From: Chloroflexi bacterium UBA6077
Lineage (GTDB): Bacteria; Chloroflexota; UBA6077
Direction of reading: 5' to 3'
Length of the DNA stretch: 51,739 nt
Assembly (NCBI GenBank): GCA_002436065.1
Contig: DIXP01000076.1
Location: 1-51,739, forward strand
Both the position numbers and the translations under genes were made by a program. The notes below the pieces were generated by a model. That model saw nothing but the letters and a program-made list of their open reading frames with translations, was not told where the DNA came from and did no database searches. Of the stretch, positions 16,525 to 24,662 are shown one piece after another (position 1 is the stretch's first letter; each line of letters opens with the position of its first letter).

Positions 16525-17700
16525 GTGACTCTACGGTATCTCCTCGCCCTAGTCTGCCTTGCCGCCACCCTCGCCACCTCAACAGGCGTGGCTTCGGCCC
16601 AAGCAGCCCCGGAGTTCAGGCTCGGCTTCAAGGCCCTTGCCGAGCAGATCCCCATCGTCGTCGGCCAGCCACTCGAAAACGAGCACTGGGGGGCAAACGG
16701 CGATTCCCTCCAGCAGACAAGCAATGGGCTCATGGTGTGGCGAAAGGCCGACAACTGGACGGCGTTCACCGACGGCGCCCGCACCTGGGTGAACGGTCCC
16801 CTGGGCATGCAGACGCGGGGCAACGACGAGCGATTCCCCTGGGAGAAGGACTCTCAGGCCGTCGCGGCCGCAGCGCGACCACCTATCAGGGTTATCCCCG
16901 ACCCGACTACCCCTACGTCCCAACAGCTCCACACCCCGGTCGTCAAGGCTATGGACGAAGAGTCCAAAGGGCCGGGCGTCATGGTGACCGCCTACATGCG
17001 CGAACTGGATGCCAAGTGGGCGACGGTGTGGGGCTGGCGACCTAAGAAGCCAGTGACAGTGTATCTCTACTTCGATGGCCATCGCATGGCAGAGGGCATC
17101 GCCTCGGTATCGGGTCTTACTATGACCGATGCCCGCAAGAACGAGATCGCGACCACCATCGCCGGGATGAAGGTCCGCGACCGGAACACCGGCGGATGGG
17201 CGGTGTTGATGAACCTGAACAAGTGGTACGGGACCGACAAGTGGGCGATCCGCACCAAGCATCTGCTGACCCACGAGTACACCCACGTGATGCAGTCGGA
17301 CGCGGCCGGCGGCCTCGGGCCTACCTGGTTCCAGGAGGGAATGGCCGAACTTGCCGCCTTTGTGGAGGTTCCTGAGGCGACACCCTACCTGGATCGAAGC
17401 AGGTACGTGGCCGGCTCGCTCGATCGAGGGGATCTGCCCAGCCTCCGATCCCTGCAGACAGGGTGGCAGGAGATGGTCAAGAGCGGCGGCGAACGAGGCC
17501 AACTGGCCTACGGCATGTCCTACCTGGCCGTAAAGTACCTGTCCGACAACGTGGGTGGCATGCCCCTACTGCAGGTATTGGAGAGGACAGGCAGAGGCGA
17601 GCAGTTCGAGTCCGCGCTCCAATCGGTCACAGGCTACACAGTGGATCGATTGGATACCGAGTACCGGCAGATAATTCCGGCATCTGCTACTGAACCCTAG
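16525..17700 (+). CDS. Secreted zinc metalloprotease (gluzincin, MA-like) with N-terminal GF/FTDG domain
   Basis: 391 residues from GTG 16525 (AAAGG upstream), or 407 from ATG 16477. The signal peptide is VTLRYLLALVCLAATLATST, cut near ASA-Q. Residues ~30-110 are the 80-residue domain shared with three other proteins of this window (EFRLGF ... LMVWRKADNWTAFTDG ... NDERFPWE). The C-terminal half has the zinc motif HEYTH (H250, H254) and a downstream glutamate in WFQEGMAELAA, as in the peptidase MA-like superfamily. YLYFDGHRMAEGIASVSGLT and YGMSYLAVKYL are further family-like blocks. It probably acts outside the cell. The shared domain is closest to that of the CAP protein at 41534. Confidence 0.85.
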   Translation: MTLRYLLALVCLAATLATSTGVASAQAAPEFRLGFKALAEQIPIVVGQPLENEHWGANGDSLQQTSNGLMVWRKADNWTAFTDGARTWVNGPLGMQTRGNDERFPWEKDSQAVAAAARPPIRVIPDPTTPTSQQLHTPVVKAMDEESKGPGVMVTAYMRELDAKWATVWGWRPKKPVTVYLYFDGHRMAEGIASVSGLTMTDARKNEIATTIAGMKVRDRNTGGWAVLMNLNKWYGTDKWAIRTKHLLTHEYTHVMQSDAAGGLGPTWFQEGMAELAAFVEVPEATPYLDRSRYVAGSLDRGDLPSLRSLQTGWQEMVKSGGERGQLAYGMSYLAVKYLSDNVGGMPLLQVLERTGRGEQFESALQSVTGYTVDRLDTEYRQIIPASATEP

Positions 17701-17709
17701 CTCATCCAT

Positions 17710-17747
17710 CTCTGCATCTGGTGGCTGCGCAGCCACCAGATGCAGAG
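17710..17747. terminator. Perfect 38-bp palindrome after the metalloprotease gene
   Basis: The two 19-base arms (CTCTGCATCTGGTGGCTGC and its complement) meet at 17728/17729 without mismatch. It begins 9 bases after the stop codon. No T-run follows directly, but CTTTTTC occurs about 25 bases later. Confidence 0.7.
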
Positions 17748-17949
17748 ACCTCCGCTCATCCCATCTCCCCGTCTTTTTCTTGGCACGTGATCTGCTCCGT
17801 CCCTATTCCGCAGCGATGGCCGCACAGCGAGGACCTCGTGTGTCTTTCCCCAACAGCCTTGGCGAAGCTATGGGTAGGACCACGCCATGCTGCGCCCATT
17901 CCGGGGAATCCCGGAGATCAATAGACAGTATCGGACGGAGGAAGAGCAG

Positions 17950-19032
17950 ATGCATCGACTGTTTCTCGCGGCCACGGCCTTTGCGCTGGTGAGCGTGTTC
18001 ACGCTCGTGGGCATCACCAACGCACAAACTCCCCAGTTCACGATGGGCTTCCAGTCGTTCGCCAGCCTGGTGCCCAACGTGGTCGGCCAGCCCCTGGAGG
18101 ACGCCGCCTTCGACATCGTCGGCAACGCAACCCAGGCAACCACCAGTGGTCTGCTGGTATGGCACAAGCTGGACAACGTGGTGGATTTCTCCAACGGCTC
18201 CCAGACGTGGGTCCTCGCAGATGCTGGCCTGATGTTGAGGGACAACGGTGAACGGTTCCAGTTCGAGATCCTACGGGAGCAGGTCGAGTCCCAAGTGCAG
18301 AGTCAACTGGACCCCGCCACCATGTCGCAGGCACAGATGGATGCCCTGATCGCCGGGGCGCAGGCTCAACTCGACACGCTGGAGGCACAGCTAGGCCAGC
18401 CCGAGGCCCTCATAGAGACACAGTTGGCTACCTTCAGGGTTACACTGCAAAATGGAACGGCCGGGCAACCATTCTCGCCCCCCGTGGCCGTAACTCACGT
18501 GCCGGGCCTCTCGATCTTCCAGGTTGGAGCGCTCGCCTCGGATCAGATCGCGGCCGTGGCCCGGAATGGTGACCCGGTCCCGCTCTTCCAACTGCTGAGT
18601 GGTGCCCCCGGAGTGACCGAGGCGATGAACCTCGGCGTCGGGGTGGACCCCGGCACAGCCATCAGCTTCATGATCGTGGCTGGCCCCGATGACCTCTTTT
18701 CCCTGGCCACCATGCTGGGGTGCACCAACGACGGCTTCACCGGCGTCAGCAACGTGGCGCTGCCCCAAAATGGCACTGTGACCTTTGCCCTGATGTCCTG
18801 GGACGCTGGTCGAGAGAACAATACCGAGCGGATCGAGGATCTCCCGGGCCGCTGTGGTATCCCCGTCGGTGACCCGCTCAACAGGAACGCCGAGGTGAAC
18901 ACGATTCCCCCGCAGGGCATCGCGCCCCACCCTGGCATCGTGGGACCCGGCGGTTCGAGCCAGCTGGACCCGGCCACCCGCGATTGGACGGATCCAGTCG
19001 GTATGCTAACCATCGAGAGGATGACGCCTTAG
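17950..19032 (+). CDS. Secreted Spondin_N-domain protein with N-terminal GF/FTDG-like domain
   Basis: 360 residues from ATG 17950 behind CGGAGGAAGAGCAG. The signal peptide (MHRLFLAATAFALVSVFTL...) cuts near TNA-Q. Residues ~29-108 are the shared 80-residue domain (QFTMGF...LLVWHKLDNVVDFSNGSQTWV...GERFQFE). An amphipathic Gln-rich helix of ~60 residues follows, then a Spondin_N domain (~165-340): FRVTLQNGTAGQPFSPPVAV, HVPGLSIFQVGALAS, MLGCTNDGFTGVSNVALP and DAGRENNTE. Spondin_N is a C2-like fold that in bacteria is usually secreted and metal- or matrix-binding. It is adjacent to a shortened paralogue at 19368. The exact function is unknown. Confidence 0.85.
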   Translation: MHRLFLAATAFALVSVFTLVGITNAQTPQFTMGFQSFASLVPNVVGQPLEDAAFDIVGNATQATTSGLLVWHKLDNVVDFSNGSQTWVLADAGLMLRDNGERFQFEILREQVESQVQSQLDPATMSQAQMDALIAGAQAQLDTLEAQLGQPEALIETQLATFRVTLQNGTAGQPFSPPVAVTHVPGLSIFQVGALASDQIAAVARNGDPVPLFQLLSGAPGVTEAMNLGVGVDPGTAISFMIVAGPDDLFSLATMLGCTNDGFTGVSNVALPQNGTVTFALMSWDAGRENNTERIEDLPGRCGIPVGDPLNRNAEVNTIPPQGIAPHPGIVGPGGSSQLDPATRDWTDPVGMLTIERMTP

Positions 19033-19126
19033 GATCAGCAGGGCTCTGGCCGAACGAGTTCTTTCGTTCGACCGTTCCCATTAGTAAGGCAAGGGGAGCA
19101 TCTTCTCCACGACCCCAGTCGCCTGG

Positions 19127-19166
19127 GATGGTCGCTGGCATCATCCTTCTGATGCCAGCGACCATC
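19127..19166. terminator. Perfect 17-bp hairpin after the Spondin_N gene
   Basis: GATGGTCGCTGGCATCA (19127-19143) pairs with its exact complement at 19150-19166 around a 6-base loop, followed by GGCCGTTTCT. It is strong enough for rho-independent termination. Confidence 0.7.
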
Positions 19167-19367
19167 GGCCGTTTCTAGCCCATCGAGGTATCGCATCTCT
19201 TCTGGCACGCGATGTGCGTCGGGCACCCCCCTGCAGCAATGGCCGCTGTAAAGACCTCGTTGGTCCTATCCATCGATTAGGCTACTCAGGGATAGGACTG
19301 TGCGGCGTTGCAGGAAAGATCCGGGTTACCGGAATCTCACGACAGTGCAAGATGGAGGAAAAGCAGA

Positions 19368-19835
19368 ATGCGTCGAATGTTCGTCGTGGCCGCGGTCTTT
19401 GCGCTGGTGGGCGCTTTCGCCGTAGCGGGTGCCGCAAGTGCACAGGTTGCCGAGTTCGGACCGGGCTTCAACACGGTTGCCAGCCTGGTACCGGACGTAG
19501 TTGGCCTGCCCCTGGAGGGCGAAAGCTTCGATCTAATTGGCAATTCCACCCAGCCTACAACGAGTGGCATGTTCGTCTACCACAAGCTGGACAACACGGT
19601 GGATTTCACCAATGGCTCCGAGACCTGGGTCATGACCTCCAACGGTCTGCTACTGCGGAACAACAGTGAGCTGTTCAACTTCGAGTTCGTGAGGCAGCAG
19701 CTGGAGGACCGACTGAATGCGCAGCTTGTCCCTGGCATGACGTCTGAGCAGACAGACGCCTTGATTGCCCAGGCCCAGCTCGATATGCAGCTTCTGGAGG
19801 CACAGCTCGACCAGCCCGACGCTCTGATCCCCTAG
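19368..19835 (+). CDS. Secreted paralogue of the Spondin_N protein lacking the Spondin_N domain
   Basis: 155 residues from ATG 19368 behind GGAGGAAAAGCAGA. The signal peptide (MRRMFVVAAVFALVGAFAVA) cuts near ASA-Q. The body is the shared 80-residue domain (EFGPGF...MFVYHKLDNTVDFTNGSETWV...NFEFV) plus the Gln-rich amphipathic helix. It aligns with the protein at 17950 up to QPDALI (QPEALI there). It then stops, just where the Spondin_N domain begins in the neighbour. The tandem arrangement and matching leaders point to duplication with loss of the C-terminal module. Whether the short form is functional is unknown. Confidence 0.75.
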   Translation: MRRMFVVAAVFALVGAFAVAGAASAQVAEFGPGFNTVASLVPDVVGLPLEGESFDLIGNSTQPTTSGMFVYHKLDNTVDFTNGSETWVMTSNGLLLRNNSELFNFEFVRQQLEDRLNAQLVPGMTSEQTDALIAQAQLDMQLLEAQLDQPDALIP

Positions 19836-19887
19836 CACAGCAACGATAATGTTAGGCAAGGGTCAATTTTCCTGAGACAGTCGGAAG

Positions 19888-19925
19888 AGGGGAAGGATCG
19901 CTCGATCCTTCCCCTCCTCTCATAG
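19888..19925. terminator. Terminator after the truncated Spondin-type paralogue
   Basis: GGGGAAGGATCG (19889-19900) and CGATCCTTCCCC (19903-19914) form a 12-bp stem with a 2-base centre, followed by TCCTCTCAT. Confidence 0.7.
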
Positions 19926-20046
19926 GAAGCCTCGGGACTTCGCTGATCCGGTCCGGACCTTGCTAGCCAGATGCGTGACTCCCCGCGAGTAGTTGGTGCG
20001 ACATGAAACCGAGGGTCGCCAGGACATGGGGAGAAGGGGGTTAATC

Positions 20047-20460
20047 ATGATCGACAGAGTGGTCAAGAGCGACGAGGAGTGGCGGCAGATCCTTACTCCG
20101 GAGCAGTATTACGTGACGCGCCAGAAGGGCACTGAGCGACCCTTCAGCGGCAAGTACTGGGACTGGCATGCCAAGGGGATCTACCGATGCGTTTGCTGCG
20201 GCAACGAGCTGTTCAGCTCTGAGGCCAAGTTCGACTCAGGCACCGGGTGGCCAAGCTTTTGGGAGCCCATCGCCGAGGGACGGATACATACGGAAACCGA
20301 CAGCAGCTTGTTCATGACTCGCACCGAGGTGCTGTGCAGGCGATGCGACTCACACCTCGGGCACGTTTTCGACGACGGCCCGCCGCCAACTGGGCTGCGC
20401 TACTGCATCAACTCCGTTGCGCTGGACTTCGAAGCCGAAGAGGAGGAGAAGGGCAGCTAG
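20047..20460 (+). CDS. msrB: Peptide methionine-(R)-S-oxide reductase MsrB
   Basis: 137 residues from ATG 20047 behind GGGAGAAGGGGG. It reduces Met-R-sulfoxide in damaged proteins using thioredoxin. Blocks visible: PFSGKYWDWHAKGIYRCVCC with two zinc-ligand CxxC pairs (CVCC, CRRC), FDSGTGWPSFWEP, HLGHVFDDGPPPTGLRYCINS with the catalytic Cys in RYCINS. There is no signal peptide, so it is cytoplasmic. msrA follows about 235 bases downstream across a palindromic element. Confidence 0.96.
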   Translation: MIDRVVKSDEEWRQILTPEQYYVTRQKGTERPFSGKYWDWHAKGIYRCVCCGNELFSSEAKFDSGTGWPSFWEPIAEGRIHTETDSSLFMTRTEVLCRRCDSHLGHVFDDGPPPTGLRYCINSVALDFEAEEEEKGS

Positions 20461-20500
20461 CACTACAACGTCTCTGTCCTCCTGAACAGCCCGTCCCTTA

Positions 20501-20593
20501 CCTGTCATTCTGAGGCGCCGCAGCGCCGAAGAATCTCCGGGTTGCCGTCAACAGGAGATTCTTCGTGGCCTGCGGGTCACTTAGAATGACAGG
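20501..20593. repeat. 93-bp palindromic element between msrB and msrA
   Basis: The ends CCTGTCATTCTGAG (20501-20514) and CTTAGAATGACAGG (20580-20593) are inverted with one mismatch. Inside, GAAGAATCTCC (20528-20538) and GGAGATTCTTC (20554-20564) form a second perfect inverted repeat. TGTCATTCTGAG...GAAGAATCTC is a familiar dispersed palindromic family in many bacterial genomes. It is non-coding and probably a MITE/REP-type insertion between two functionally linked genes. Confidence 0.8.
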
Positions 20594-20695
20594 TTGGGGA
20601 CGGGACCCCAGAGCGACAGGGCTAACAGAACCATTGATTCTGAGGCGGTCGGGCAGGGGATCCCGGCCGCGAACAGGAAAGGCAGGTGATAACCA

Positions 20696-21169
20696 GTGGA
20701 AAAGGCAACCTTCGCCGCGGGCTGCTTCTGGGGTGTAGAGGCAGCCTTTCGCCAGATACCGGGTGTCGTCTCCGTGAGGGTTGGCTACACCGGTGGGCAC
20801 TACCCGAATCCCACCTACGGTGACGTGTGTTCGGGGAAGACCGGCCACGCGGAAGCCGTGGAGGTGACCTTCGAGGGATCGAAGGTCTCTTACAAGCAGT
20901 TGCTGGATGAGTTCTGGAAGATGCACGACCCCACGACCCCGAACCGGCAGGGACCCGACGTCGGATCGCAATACCGGTCGGCCATCTTCTTCCACAGCCC
21001 CGAGCAAGAGGCAGCCGCCCGGAAGTCCAAGGATCGGCTGGAGAGGTCCGGCCAGCGTGGCAGGCCAATAGTAACCCAGATCGTCCAGGCCTCGGAGTTC
21101 TACCCAGCCGAGGAGTACCACCAGCGGTACTTTGAGAAGCGGGGCATGAAGAGCTGTGGGCACTGCTAG
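20696..21169 (+). CDS. msrA: Peptide methionine-(S)-S-oxide reductase MsrA
   Basis: 157 residues beginning with GTG 20696 (AGGAAAGGCAGG upstream). It reduces Met-S-sulfoxide. The catalytic motif GCFWG is at residues 9-13. Further blocks are GVVSVRVGYTGGHYPNPTY, GHAEAVEVTF, FWKMHDPTTPNRQGPDVGSQYRS and the C-terminal EEYHQRYFEKRG with the resolving cysteine region CGHC. It complements msrB just upstream, so the pair covers both sulfoxide isomers. Confidence 0.96.
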   Translation: MEKATFAAGCFWGVEAAFRQIPGVVSVRVGYTGGHYPNPTYGDVCSGKTGHAEAVEVTFEGSKVSYKQLLDEFWKMHDPTTPNRQGPDVGSQYRSAIFFHSPEQEAAARKSKDRLERSGQRGRPIVTQIVQASEFYPAEEYHQRYFEKRGMKSCGHC

Positions 21170-21322
21170 CGGGCCGCCGCAGGGGATGTGACGGTGTTGC
21201 CGTACTGGGGGAAGTGGACTACGTGGAACTGGAGATCCTTGATGCGCTGCCGATAGGGATAGTATCATTCGCCCAGTCTTTAATTCCTCCACCCGATCCT
21301 ACACTACGATGGGGTCTCGCTT

Positions 21323-22171
21323 ATGAAGATCGATCAGAGCAAGTGCGTCGGCTGCGGCAACTGCATGCCCGTGTGCTCCATGGGGGTGATCTCCGTGGTG
21401 AACGGACGATCGCAGGTGAACGAAGAGGAATGCGTTGAGTGCAACACATGCTACCGAACCCTGCGGAACGAGGGCTACAACCCTACCCTGGTTCGCACCG
21501 TCCGATGGCTGCTGAAACAGTTCCACCTGGCCTACGACCCCGACCCGGACGTATGCCCGACGGGGGCGCTCACCCCGCCCAAGCTGGAGTGGCCCCGCTC
21601 CATACGGTCCGACTTCAGCGACCCCAGCGTCGTCCACTCCACTACCGGAGTGACGGGCCGGGGCACGGAGGAGATCAAGAGCAACGACGTCACGGGCCGG
21701 CTGCAGCCAGGGATGATTGGCCTGGTGGCGGAGTTGGGGCGACCAGGGATCGGCGCGCGTTTCCGAGAGCTGGAGAAGGTATCGATGGCCCTCGCCGCCG
21801 CCGGTGTGATCTTTGAGCCCAACAACCCGGTGACCTACCTCATGGCCGATACAAGCACCGGCAAAATCCGCGACGACGTGCTGGACGAGAAGGTGCTATC
21901 CGCCATCATCGAGTGCCGGATCGAGGAGTCGAGTCTGACACCAGCGCTTGAGGCGCTGCGCCGCGTCGCGGGAGAGATAGACACGGTGATCAGCGCTGGG
22001 GTCTCCGCCCGCTGCAACCCCGACGGGTCCGTACCCTACAAGGAGACCGTCAAGCAGTGCGGGTTCACCCTCTCGCTCAACACCAAGACGAACCTGGGAT
22101 TGGGGCGGCCGCGGTTTGAGGAGAGGCAGCAACGGGAGAGGGAACCCGTCCTGGAGGAGGTGCGACCATGA
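21323..22171 (+). CDS. 4Fe-4S ferredoxin-domain protein with a ~190-residue C-terminal domain of unknown function
   Basis: 282 residues from ATG 21323 (weak upstream GGGG). The N-terminus is a ferredoxin fold: CVGCGNCMPVC at residues 8-18, a second set CVECNTC, and a later DVCPTGAL with the CP signature. From ~residue 110 a conserved-looking domain (LQPGMIGLVAELGRPGIGARFRELEKVSMALAAAG ... DTVISAGVSARCN) follows, which I do not recognise. The stop overlaps the next start by ATGA, so the two proteins are made together. The pair may be subunits of an iron-sulfur enzyme or redox sensor (inference). Confidence 0.78.
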   Translation: MKIDQSKCVGCGNCMPVCSMGVISVVNGRSQVNEEECVECNTCYRTLRNEGYNPTLVRTVRWLLKQFHLAYDPDPDVCPTGALTPPKLEWPRSIRSDFSDPSVVHSTTGVTGRGTEEIKSNDVTGRLQPGMIGLVAELGRPGIGARFRELEKVSMALAAAGVIFEPNNPVTYLMADTSTGKIRDDVLDEKVLSAIIECRIEESSLTPALEALRRVAGEIDTVISAGVSARCNPDGSVPYKETVKQCGFTLSLNTKTNLGLGRPRFEERQQREREPVLEEVRP

Positions 22172-22791
22172 CCAACACCCTTCATCGACAGGGCACTCGA
22201 GAGAGTCTAAGCCGCGACTACATCATCTTTCTCCACGCCGCCAAGGGGATCAATCGGGATTGCAGCGCGGACGCGAGCCGGCGATTCTTCCGGATGGCGC
22301 TGGAAGAGGGGGCGATCAATGTCGGGGCGATGAAGCGGAACATGTTCCTCGAGGACCCTGAGAAGCTGATCGCGGAGATGACCGACGGGGGCAGCCCCGC
22401 GGCCGTCTTCAGCGACCTGGCGGCACTGCGCCGCTTCGTGCGGCGGGTGAAGGAAGCGGACCTTGGCATCTCGGTGAACATCAGCGGCCTGGCGGAGGAG
22501 GTGGACGAGCTGTTGCGCTCCGAGGGGATAGTGCGCCACAGCATCGAGCACTCCATCGGAATACTGGGGCGCACCGAGCGGCTGCCCTCCCGCCAGATCC
22601 TGGAGCTCACCACCATGTGCGGGCACGGGATGATCTCCCACAACCATGCACGGAGGATGATCGACCTGGTGAAGCTGGGAAAGCTGACGCCGAAGCAGGC
22701 GGCCAGATACCTGGCTCGCCCCTGCGTGTGCGGGGCCTTCAACGTGGACAGGGCAGAGGAGTTGCTGGCCAAGGCCGTGGAGATGGCCTGA
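22168..22791 (+). CDS. Conserved Cys/His-rich protein of unknown function, coupled to the ferredoxin-domain gene
   Basis: 207 residues, ATG 22168 in a four-base ATGA overlap with the upstream ferredoxin-domain gene, with GGAGGAGG just before it. It is mostly helical with no signal or membrane segment. Notable residues: HSIEHSIGILGRTERLPSRQ, then TTMCGHGMISHNHARRMIDL and RPCVCGAFNVDRAEELL. Cysteines and histidines in the last two blocks could ligate a metal or Fe-S cluster. LTPKQAARYLARPC resembles a helical LTPxQAA segment found in metal-cluster proteins. I do not recognise the family. Confidence 0.75.
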   Translation: MTNTLHRQGTRESLSRDYIIFLHAAKGINRDCSADASRRFFRMALEEGAINVGAMKRNMFLEDPEKLIAEMTDGGSPAAVFSDLAALRRFVRRVKEADLGISVNISGLAEEVDELLRSEGIVRHSIEHSIGILGRTERLPSRQILELTTMCGHGMISHNHARRMIDLVKLGKLTPKQAARYLARPCVCGAFNVDRAEELLAKAVEMA

Positions 22792-22826
22792 GGCTAGCCG
22801 GTCGCCTCACAACACCGGACACAAGA

Positions 22827-22864
22827 AAGGGCGGGCTGCCCCATTGCTGGAGCAGCCCGCCCTT
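22827..22864. terminator. Bidirectional terminator between the Fe-S operon and the GH73 gene
   Basis: AAGGGCGGGCTGC (22827-22839) pairs perfectly with GCAGCCCGCCCTT (22852-22864). It separates two convergent transcription units. Confidence 0.8.
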
Positions 22865-22895
22865 GATCTATCTATGATGCCTTAGCGGACCCACC

Positions 22896-23873
22896 TTACT
22901 TGCTCACGCCGTACTGGAACAGGTCGTACTTGGCCATCAGGTTGACCAACTTCGACGTGTACCCAGGGTCGGTCGCGTAGCCGGCCTGATGGATCTTGCT
23001 GGCGAACACCTCGGGATCGGTCGTCTTGAAGGCCGCCGCGTAGCGAGCGTTGTTCTTCAAGAAGTTGCCATGGTCCATGATGGATTCATCAAGGTTGTTG
23101 TATGCCTTGAAGGCATCCTTCACCACCGTATCCTGCCCGCCGAGCACTTCCCAGGTATCCATGCTGATGGTACCCGCCGGACCGGGCCCGGACATCGCCT
23201 TGATACCGAAGTAGTTGTGGGCCTTCACGGACAGTCCGCTTTCGCCCCAATTGGACTCCAGGATCGCCTGCGCGATGGTCACAGCCGCCGGCACGCCGCT
23301 CTCTCGCTCGGACTCCTGAGCCGCGGGAGCCACGGAAGCGATGAACTTCTCCTGCTTGGTCATAGGCTTTGCAGGGGCCTTGGCCTCCACGGGCGCTGCC
23401 TGGGCCGCCGGAGCGGCTTCCTCGACCTGCGCCGGAGCCTGGTTAGCCTGCGCCTGCCCGTCGGACGGATTGGCGGTTTCCTGCTGGATTCCCAAGAGGC
23501 CGCCGTCAGGGTTGACCAGCATCAGCACGGGGCTGTTGTCTGCCAGAACCATCAAATGGTTGGCGGAAGCCGCCTGCTGAGCCGTCGTCGCTACCGGTAC
23601 GGTCGGGACGTCGGCGGCAAAGGCCGGCGTGGCGCCGATACCCGGTAGTGCGAGGCCGGACACGACGAGCGCGATGGAGGCGAAGCCCATCCCCGACTGC
23701 TGACGGATGTCCCGTGCAGCCTGGGAGAGTCGCTTCGAAAGGCGCTGACAGTGCTCGGTCACGACGTCGGCGAGGTCCTCGCCCCACCATGCGGCATCCT
23801 CGAAACGTGTGGTCTTGTGAATATGGTTGTTTGAGACAGTCTGAGCCGCTCTGTTCTTACTAGACAATTGCAT
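22896..23873 (-). CDS. Secreted GH73-type N-acetylglucosaminidase (FlgJ/LytG-like)
   Basis: 325 residues, ATG 23873 behind AAGAGGTA. The N-terminal ~60 residues are polar, then a hydrophobic stretch (GFASIALVVSGLALPGIGATPAFA) looks like an atypically late signal peptide or anchor. An Ala/Pro/Gln-rich linker of ~80 residues precedes the glucosaminidase domain (~175-320): FIASVAPAAQESERESGVP, AQAILESNWGESGLSVKAHNYFGIK with the catalytic Glu in AILES, and YATDPGYTSKLVNLM. It would cut glycan strands of peptidoglycan during growth or separation. Upstream lies a near-consensus promoter and a ~220-base leader. Confidence 0.88.
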   Translation of the reverse strand: MQLSSKNRAAQTVSNNHIHKTTRFEDAAWWGEDLADVVTEHCQRLSKRLSQAARDIRQQSGMGFASIALVVSGLALPGIGATPAFAADVPTVPVATTAQQAASANHLMVLADNSPVLMLVNPDGGLLGIQQETANPSDGQAQANQAPAQVEEAAPAAQAAPVEAKAPAKPMTKQEKFIASVAPAAQESERESGVPAAVTIAQAILESNWGESGLSVKAHNYFGIKAMSGPGPAGTISMDTWEVLGGQDTVVKDAFKAYNNLDESIMDHGNFLKNNARYAAAFKTTDPEVFASKIHQAGYATDPGYTSKLVNLMAKYDLFQYGVSK

Positions 23874-24096
23874 TACCTCTTAGACACAACGAGGCATGGC
23901 CTGCCCGTAGGCACGGTCCTACCTCTTGCTGTCTGGTGTTGGATGATGCTGCAGCAGAGCGTGGAAACGCCACGCACAAAGCCACAACGGTCAATTCACG
24001 GTCAAATCAACTGGATGATCGGGTGTGGTCCGGATCCGGTGCCAACGGCAGCGGGTCAATTCCGGAGTAACCCTCGGTGCAAACTGACGATACATC
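23874..24096 (-). promoter_or_regulatory. Long 5' leader of the GH73 gene
   Basis: About 220 bases separate the predicted transcription start from the ATG. Hairpins are visible, for example GCGTGG-AAACG-CCACGC (23959-23975) and a GTAGG...CCTAC stem nearer the gene. Long leaders on cell-wall hydrolase genes often hold ydaO (c-di-AMP) riboswitches, but I could not find that class's conserved blocks here. The function is unassigned. Confidence 0.35.
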
Positions 24097-24125
24097 ATAT
24101 TAACAGTTAGCCAGGGCCATGTCAA
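24097..24125 (-). promoter_or_regulatory. Near-consensus sigma-70 promoter for the GH73 gene
   Basis: On the minus strand TTGACA (24125-24120), a 17-base spacer, then TAATAT (24102-24097). This is the best promoter match in the window and points to the cell-wall hydrolase at 23873. Confidence 0.75.
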
Positions 24126-24462
24126 GCTACCCATGTATAATATGGCTAACCAGGGTATATACAACCTATCGTCGCTCTCGGCGCTACGGTATCAGTCTTC
24201 TCGATCCCTACACAACAGCCTCAACGACAAAGCATGACACTACACGTCAATGGAGGCCGCTACGAGGCCTAAGAGGCCCGCCAAAGGGTCAGCACCCAAG
24301 TTCCCAGCGTCATGGGGCCTGCAAATGCGTCGCCGCGGCGGGGGGAGAGTCGGGAGCGTTAGCGGAGGGCTAAGCAGTTGGCCCGAGATCGAGTGCACTC
24401 CCTGGTCGTCATTCCGGCCTTCCCACCGTCATTCCTCTGAAAATCGGTCCCCCCACCCTGTC

Positions 24463-24621
24463 ATTCCCGCCGCAAGCGGGAATCCAGGCCTGTTCCGCCC
24501 AGTACCAATCAGCCACCCTTTTCGTACCTGGTTGGTGGGCTGCAGGCCCATGGACAATTCCCGCCTGCGCGGGAATCCAGCGGCCCGGAGAGCGACCTGG
24601 ATGCCGGATGGAGTCCGGCAT
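24463..24621. repeat. Cluster of short inverted repeats of the ATTCCCGC-N-GCGGGAAT type
   Basis: ATTCCCGC-CGCAA-GCGGGAAT (24463-24483), ATTCCCGC-CTG-CGCGGGAAT (24557-24575, offset arms) and ATGCCGG-ATGGAGT-CCGGCAT (24601-24621) lie within 160 bases. The first two resemble dRS3-like dispersed repeats. The stretch 24126-24662 contains no supportable gene. Confidence 0.7.
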
Positions 24622-24662
24622 GGCAGAGCAGGCCGAAGTAGAGACTATCCAGGGCCAGCTGC

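Noticed and set aside
23874..24096. ydaO-type c-di-AMP riboswitch before the GH73 gene
   Set aside because: The conserved blocks of that class could not be found in the leader.
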